The position numbers were made by a program, and so were the translations under genes. A stretch of 64,000 nt of DNA from DASRQK01 sp964401685 (GTDB taxonomy: Bacteria; Bacteroidota; Bacteroidia; Sphingobacteriales; Sphingobacteriaceae): positions 21,677 through 85,676 of the forward strand of contig CAYNZH010000005.1 in NCBI GenBank assembly GCA_964401685.1. The letters run 5' to 3'. This document shows positions 59,515-64,000 of this stretch, piece after piece. Under the pieces are notes generated by a model. That model did no database searches. It saw only the letters and a program-made list of their open reading frames with translations, and was not told the DNA's origin. Each line of letters begins with the position of its first letter. The first letter of the stretch is position 1.

Positions 59515-62500
59515 CTAAATCCTTTTAATGTGAATAATTAATGTTTCTCCATCGATTTCAATAGTTGATCCCTCCAGAGGGCGGTCAGTGAATATCAAAG
59601 AGTCTGCCAAAATTTCAGCGCAAATATAAGCGTAATTATTTTTCGCTGCTGCTGAAATTTCAGGGTGTTCACTTATTTCTACCTCAATCCGGTCAGTGAC
59701 CTCAAACTCCAGTTCTTTTCTCAAATTCTGAATTCTGTTTACCAGCTCTCTGGCCAGACCTTCCTGCTTGAGTTCCTCCGTAAGCTGTACATCCAGTGCC
59801 ACTGTCAACTTGTTGAGCGATGCAACCTGCCATCCAGCTACGTCTTCTGCAGTAATTTCGACTTCATCCAACGTGATTTCATAGGCCGTCTGACGAAGAG
59901 AAATTTTCCCCTCTTTTTCCAGACGCTCAATGTCTTCAGCAGTGAAAGCCTGAATTTCTGCACCCACGACTTTCATGTCTTTCCCGACTTTAGGCCCGAG
60001 GGCTTTAAAATTAGGCTTTATTTTCTTTTTAATAATACCCGAAGTGTCCGTAATATACTCAATTTCCTTGACATTTGTTTCAGAAAGAATTAAATCTTTT
60101 ACTTGTTCCACTTTCGAACCGAAATTATCGTCCAAAATAGGCAACAAAATCCTGTTCAGGGGTTGCCGAACATTGATTCCCGTTTTCTTTCTGAGCGAAA
60201 GCACGAGTGAGGAAATATCCTGGGCCAAACTCATCCGCTCTTCGAGCGATTTATCTACGATTTCCGCATTAAAGACTGGGAAATCAGCTAAATGCACAGA
60301 CTCGGCATGTTCTTTTCCCGTCGCCGCGTTCAGATCCAAAAAAAGTTGGTCGCTAAAAAACGGTGCGATTGGGGACATAAGCTTGGAGATGGTCGATAAA
60401 CATGTGTAGAGCGTTTGATATGCCGAGATTTTGTCCTGAGAATACTCTCCCTTCCAGAATCGTCTCCGGCAAAGCCTTACATACCAATTACTCAAATGTT
60501 CGTCCACAAATTCCTGTATGGCACGTGCAGCCTTCGTTGGTTCAAACTCCTCATAATGACGGTCTACTTCCTTGACCAGGCTGTTGAGCAGGGAAAGTAT
60601 CCACCGGTCGATTTCTGGTCTATCCGCCAGAGGAATTTCCTCTTCGGCGTAGTTGAATTTATCGATATTCGCATAAAGTGCAAAGAATGCATACGTATTG
60701 TAGAGGGTGCCAAAAAACTTGCGCCTCACCTCGTCCAAGCCATCTTCGTTGAATTTTAAATTGTCCCAGGGAGATGCGTTGCTGATCATATACCACCGTG
60801 TAGCATCTGGACCGTATTTTTCTATCGTTTGAAAGGGGTCTACTGCATTTCCAAGCCTTTTCGACATTTTATTGCCGTTTTTGTCTAGCACCAAACCATT
60901 CGACACGACATTTTTGAAGGCAACTGAGTCTCTTAGCATCGCTGAAATCGCGTGCAGCGTAAAGAACCAGCCCCGTGTCTGATCGACTCCTTCTGCAATA
61001 AAATCTGCGGGGTAAGCCTCGCCAAATCCATCCTTGAAGGGAGAGGGATTGCCATCATCCAATTTTGACTGATCCAAACCCCACTGTGCAAAGGGCATTG
61101 CACCACTATCAAACCATACATCTATCAAATCCGGTTCGCGGAACATTTTTTGGCCCGACCCCGAAACGAGAACCACGTCATCCACAAACGGCCTATGCAA
61201 ATCAAAGGCTTCCGTCCCGAACTTTGCCAAAAAAGCCTGGAGTTTGGTAGATTCAGTTTCCGAAAGAACTCCCGACGCCAGAGATTTTTCAATTTCAGAG
61301 CGCAGTTGTGCTATCGTTCCGATGCAGATTTCCTCCTGCTGATCTTCGCTTCGCCAAATCGGCAGAGGCGTCCCCCAATAACGCGAACGCGAGAGATTCC
61401 AGTCGACCAGATTTTCCAACCAATTGCCAAACCGCCCCGTCCCTGTAGCTTCAGGTTTCCATTGAATCGTTTTGTTGAGCTCAGCCATACGTTCTTTGAA
61501 AGCCGTTGTGCGGATAAACCAACTATCCAGCGGATAGTACAGAATCGGTTTATCGGTCCGCCAGCAATGCGGATAGCTGTGTTCGTATTTTTTTACGTCA
61601 AATGCTTTGTTGTCTTCTTTCAAGCGAATGGCGATCAGCACGTCCGTGGGTTTGAAGTCTGCGGACTGACGTTCCTCTTCACTGTAATATTCTTCGCGAA
61701 CAAATCGCCCGGCTAATTCGCCCATTTGAGCGACAAATCTGCCCTGCTTGTCCACGACCGGGACGTCCTTACCTTGTTCATCCTGCACAAAAACTGCGGG
61801 AATATCATTTTCTTTGCTTACTCTAAAGTCATCGGCTCCAAAAGTGGGCGAAGAATGCACGATTCCGGTTCCGTCTTCAGTGGTCACAAAATCCCCCTTA
61901 ATGACGCGGAAAGCCTTCTCTTCCAGTAGTTCGTTGCTGATATAGGGCAATAATTGATGGTATCGGATCCCGACCAGGTCTTCGCCCTTGAAAGACGCAA
62001 CTACCTCCCAAGGAATAATTTTGTCTCCAGGTTTATAGTCTGCGAGTGCAATTCCGGAACCCTCAGCCTTAAAGTGCTTGCTCACCAAATTTTTGGCCAA
62101 AACAACACTAATAGGCTCATGCGTATATTGATTGAAAGTCCGGACTTTTACGTACTCGATTTGTCCACCCACAACCAATCCCGAGTTGGCGGGCAAAGTC
62201 CAGGGCGTGGTGGTCCAAGCCAGGATTGCGGTATCTTCGATGTCTTGCTCGAACAAAACAGGCATCAAGGGATGGACCTGGTCTTTTCTTACGCGGAATT
62301 GGGCCACTATCGTGGTATCCTTGATGTCCCGGTAGGTCCCCGGCTGATTGAGCTCATGCGAACTCAGTCCCGTGCCGGCCGCCGGCGAAAAAGGCTGTAT
62401 GGTGTACCCCTTATATAAGAGCCCTTTTTCGTAAAATTCTCTCAATATCCACCACAGCGTCTCGATGTATTCGTTTTCATACGTGATGTAGGGATTTTCC

Positions 62501-62928
62501 AGGTCAACCCAGTAACCCATTTTCTCAGTCAGATCATTCCATACATCGGTGTATTTCATCACCTCTCTACGGCAAGCCGCGTTGTATTCTTCGACCGAAA
62601 TTTTACGGCCAATATCGTCTTTAGTGATGCCCAGGGTTTTTTCAACAGCCAATTCAATCGGCAAACCATGTGTATCCCAGCCTCCTTTTCGCTTGACTTG
62701 AAAGCCTTTCAAGGTCTTGTAACGACAGAATATGTCCTTGATAGAGCGAGCCATAACGTGGTGAATTCCAGGCATACCATTGGCAGACGGCGGGCCTTCA
62801 TAAAAGGTGTAAGGCTTTGATGCCGGTCTGTTTTCAACGCTTTTCTCAAAAATCTTTTCGCTCTTCCAACGGCTGAGGATTTCCTTGCCTGTCCTGGAAA
62901 GATCGAGCTGCTTATATTCCTTGTACAT
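59515..62928 (-). CDS. ileS: Isoleucine-tRNA ligase, type 2, with GIHH in place of HXGH
   Basis: A 1137-residue class I synthetase. The first signature normally reads HXGH; here it is G54-I55-H56-H57 ('PSANGMPGIHHVMARSIKD'). The second is 'KMSKRLGN'. An editing domain lies between them, with 'WTTPWTLPANSGL'. There is no C-terminal zinc-binding cysteine cluster, and the long C-terminus and the motif wording fit the type 2 (eukaryote-like) group, known for low mupirocin sensitivity. It charges tRNA-Ile. A -7 box TATATTTG is at 62957-62964. Confidence 0.96.
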   Translation of the reverse strand: MYKEYKQLDLSRTGKEILSRWKSEKIFEKSVENRPASKPYTFYEGPPSANGMPGIHHVMARSIKDIFCRYKTLKGFQVKRKGGWDTHGLPIELAVEKTLGITKDDIGRKISVEEYNAACRREVMKYTDVWNDLTEKMGYWVDLENPYITYENEYIETLWWILREFYEKGLLYKGYTIQPFSPAAGTGLSSHELNQPGTYRDIKDTTIVAQFRVRKDQVHPLMPVLFEQDIEDTAILAWTTTPWTLPANSGLVVGGQIEYVKVRTFNQYTHEPISVVLAKNLVSKHFKAEGSGIALADYKPGDKIIPWEVVASFKGEDLVGIRYHQLLPYISNELLEEKAFRVIKGDFVTTEDGTGIVHSSPTFGADDFRVSKENDIPAVFVQDEQGKDVPVVDKQGRFVAQMGELAGRFVREEYYSEEERQSADFKPTDVLIAIRLKEDNKAFDVKKYEHSYPHCWRTDKPILYYPLDSWFIRTTAFKERMAELNKTIQWKPEATGTGRFGNWLENLVDWNLSRSRYWGTPLPIWRSEDQQEEICIGTIAQLRSEIEKSLASGVLSETESTKLQAFLAKFGTEAFDLHRPFVDDVVLVSGSGQKMFREPDLIDVWFDSGAMPFAQWGLDQSKLDDGNPSPFKDGFGEAYPADFIAEGVDQTRGWFFTLHAISAMLRDSVAFKNVVSNGLVLDKNGNKMSKRLGNAVDPFQTIEKYGPDATRWYMISNASPWDNLKFNEDGLDEVRRKFFGTLYNTYAFFALYANIDKFNYAEEEIPLADRPEIDRWILSLLNSLVKEVDRHYEEFEPTKAARAIQEFVDEHLSNWYVRLCRRRFWKGEYSQDKISAYQTLYTCLSTISKLMSPIAPFFSDQLFLDLNAATGKEHAESVHLADFPVFNAEIVDKSLEERMSLAQDISSLVLSLRKKTGINVRQPLNRILLPILDDNFGSKVEQVKDLILSETNVKEIEYITDTSGIIKKKIKPNFKALGPKVGKDMKVVGAEIQAFTAEDIERLEKEGKISLRQTAYEITLDEVEITAEDVAGWQVASLNKLTVALDVQLTEELKQEGLARELVNRIQNLRKELEFEVTDRIEVEISEHPEISAAAKNNYAYICAEILADSLIFTDRPLEGSTIEIDGETLIIHIKRI

Positions 62929-62956
62929 CAGTTTATTGTCCGTAAAAATCAGGATG

Positions 62957-62964
62957 CAAATATA
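62957..62964 (-). promoter_or_regulatory. -7 box TATATTTG of the ileS operon
   Basis: An exact TAnnTTTG match on the minus strand, 28 bases before the ileS start and directly after the iscA-type gene's terminator. Confidence 0.6.
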
Positions 62965-62966
62965 GA

Positions 62967-63009
62967 TAAAAAAAACTTACCAGGTCACTAGATGACAGCA
63001 TGGTAAGTT
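62967..63009 (-). terminator. Rho-independent terminator after the IscA-type gene
   Basis: AACTTACCA (62974-62982) pairs with TGGTAAGTT (63001-63009), with an inner GTCA/TGAC stem. On the minus strand a run of T follows the stem, giving a terminator for the gene ending at 63054. Confidence 0.88.
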
Positions 63010-63053
63010 GAAAATTCACTGCCAACGAGGCAGTACTTTAAAAAGAAGCAAAT

Positions 63054-63404
63054 CTACGCTGAAAATGAAGTGCCGCAACCGCAGGTTTTAGAGGCATTGG
63101 GATTGTTAAAAGTAAATCCCCGGGAGTCCAATCCGTTCTGGAAATCGACTTGCATCCCTGCGAGGTAGAGGCCATGTGCTTTATTCATGAAAATACGAAT
63201 GTCTTCCACCGCATACTCCGAGTCACCGTCTTTTTTTTGATCGAAACCCAGGATATAATTCATCCCTGCACAGCCACCGCCCTCAACGCCTATCCTCAAA
63301 CCAAACTCAGAGGAAAGTTCCTGTTGATCTTTCAGTTTTTTCAGCTCCTTGATCGCCCCGTCCGTAAAAGTCACAGGAGCGGGCGAATTTATCACAGTAC
63401 TCAT
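63054..63404 (-). CDS. IscA/SufA-type iron-sulfur assembly protein
   Basis: A 116-residue A-type carrier. The three conserved cysteines are one in 'GVEGGGCAGMNYILG' and two in the C-terminal 'TCGCGTSFSA'. It carries iron-sulfur clusters to target enzymes. Whether it is IscA, SufA or ErpA cannot be decided, as no isc/suf neighbours are in view. A purine-rich AAGGAG site stands just before its ATG. It is divergent from glyA. Confidence 0.92.
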   Translation of the reverse strand: MSTVINSPAPVTFTDGAIKELKKLKDQQELSSEFGLRIGVEGGGCAGMNYILGFDQKKDGDSEYAVEDIRIFMNKAHGLYLAGMQVDFQNGLDSRGFTFNNPNASKTCGCGTSFSA

Positions 63405-63458
63405 ATTCTCCTTATAATATTAAAATCCATTCAATATACAAAACTACAAAAAGTATCT

Positions 63459-63466
63459 TATATTTG
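63459..63466 (+). promoter_or_regulatory. -7 box TATATTTG, 4 bases before glyA ATG
   Basis: An exact TAnnTTTG match; only CTAA lies between it and ATG 63471, so transcription would start at or next to the start codon. No clear -33 box. Confidence 0.5.
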
Positions 63467-63470
63467 CTAA

Positions 63471-64000
63471 ATGAATAGAGATGAAACCATTTTTAATCTG
63501 ATAGATGCCGAGCGCCAAAGACAGGAAGAAGGCATAGAATTGATCGCTTCTGAAAACTTTGTCAGCAGGCAAGTGATGGAAGCTGCAGGGTCAGTGTTAA
63601 CCAATAAATATGCTGAAGGCCTTCCGGGAAAAAGATATTACGGCGGTTGCGAGGTTGTAGATCAAATAGAAAATCTGGCAATCGATCGTGCAAAGCAGCT
63701 TTTCAATGCAGAATGGGCAAATGTTCAGCCTCATTCGGGAGCGCAGGCCAATGCGGCAGTGTTCTTGGCTTTACTCAATGCTGGAGACAAGTTTTTGGGC
63801 TTCGATCTGTCCCATGGGGGGCATTTGACGCATGGATCGCCGGTCAACTTTTCTGGAAAACTTTACAACCCTGTGTTTTATGGTGTTGAGCGCGAGACGG
63901 GAAGGATAGATTACAAGCAGTTGGAGGAAGTAGCTTTAAGGGAAAAGCCGAAAATGATTATTTGCGGCGCTTCAGCCTATTCCAGAGATTGGGATTATGC
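63471..64000 (+). CDS. glyA: Serine hydroxymethyltransferase (3' end outside the window)
   Basis: The first 176 codons are present. The start MNRDETIFNLIDAERQRQ leads to the family signature 'GIELIASENFVSRQVMEAAG', then 'NKYAEGLPGKRYYGGCEVVD', 'NVQPHSGAQANAAVFLALL' and 'LSHGGHLTHGSPVNFSGK'. The enzyme uses PLP and tetrahydrofolate to interconvert serine and glycine, the main one-carbon source. The PLP lysine lies beyond the window edge. The start matches the family, supporting the short-leader promoter. Confidence 0.95.
   Translation, partial: MNRDETIFNLIDAERQRQEEGIELIASENFVSRQVMEAAGSVLTNKYAEGLPGKRYYGGCEVVDQIENLAIDRAKQLFNAEWANVQPHSGAQANAAVFLALLNAGDKFLGFDLSHGGHLTHGSPVNFSGKLYNPVFYGVERETGRIDYKQLEEVALREKPKMIICGASAYSRDWDY

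Noticed and set aside
1..64000. CRISPR arrays, insertion sequences, prophage, toxin-antitoxin or defence islands
   Set aside because: No direct-repeat arrays, transposase or integrase motifs, terminal repeats or recognisable defence genes were found; nearly all genes are housekeeping or conserved phylum-specific families.

Overview
The window is chromosomal DNA of a Bacteroidota bacterium, most likely Cytophagales or a near relative. The evidence is the set of families (DUF6427, DUF2480, DUF3108, DUF3109, the Bacteroidota-type omega subunit, a one-cysteine DksA/TraR protein, a short AtpC and an atpDC pair) and the repeated promoter element TAnnTTTG (-7), sometimes with TTTG or CTTG 17-20 bases upstream. 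The order-level placement is inference. Gene density is high and no insertion sequence, prophage, CRISPR array or defence island is visible. A run of 100 N (57857-57956) marks an assembly gap, so this is draft sequence.

Layout. 1-7.1 kb (+): DUF6427 membrane protein, a beta-barrel protein, LptC, a PpiD-like chaperone, DUF2480, DUF3108 and DUF3109 proteins. 7.2-10.8 kb (+): polyprenyl diphosphate synthase, TerC and an M28 peptidase, ending against a GNAT gene. 10.8-15.5 kb: prolyl oligopeptidase, LpxH, prfA behind a structured leader, tRNA-Asp. 15.5-20.9 kb: ATP-grasp/VOC pair, unknown lipoprotein, AraC-methyltransferase fusion, ribH with a TPR anchor protein, radical SAM protein. 21.1-24.7 kb: zinc metallopeptidase, ffh, acyl-CoA dehydrogenase, an orphan HTH domain. 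24.8-27.6 kb: nth, small proteins, a subtilase. 27.7-30.2 kb: bamD-rpoZ-coaBC. 30.2-36.2 kb: EamA transporter, glycyl-tRNA synthetase, bcp, M23 peptidase, FAH-family hydrolase, HAD phosphatase.

36.4-40.1 kb (-) holds a complete class Ib ribonucleotide reductase operon, nrdH-nrdI-nrdE-nrdF. Its proteins look like the Bacillus versions, and two DnaA-box-like sites lie upstream. 40.3-51.6 kb (-) is a branched-chain amino acid supercluster: ilvD-ilvB-ilvN-DinB-like gene-ilvC, a terminator, then leuC-leuD-leuB-leuA-ilvA. It covers the pathway from threonine or pyruvate to the 2-oxo acids; the transaminase is not here. 51.9-53.7 kb: atpD-atpC. 53.8-58.3 kb: a coiled-coil membrane protein, a TPR sensor kinase divergent from a NarL-type regulator, then a small beta-barrel and a lipoprotein whose promoter region carries ACGTA repeats. 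58.5-64 kb: the ileS-DksA/TraR-lspA cluster, an IscA-type protein and the start of glyA.

No wholly new multi-gene system is evident. The points most worth following are: (1) the Bacillus-like nrdHIEF cassette with DnaA-box-like sites; (2) an isoleucyl-tRNA synthetase whose HXGH signature reads GIHH; (3) TAnnTTTG boxes only 4-8 bases before the start codons of glyA, bamD, the glycyl-tRNA synthetase gene, the subtilase and the methyltransferase fusion, suggesting leaderless or nearly leaderless mRNAs; (4) the kinase/regulator/surface-protein module; (5) a metal-triad DinB-like protein translationally coupled inside the ilv operon.
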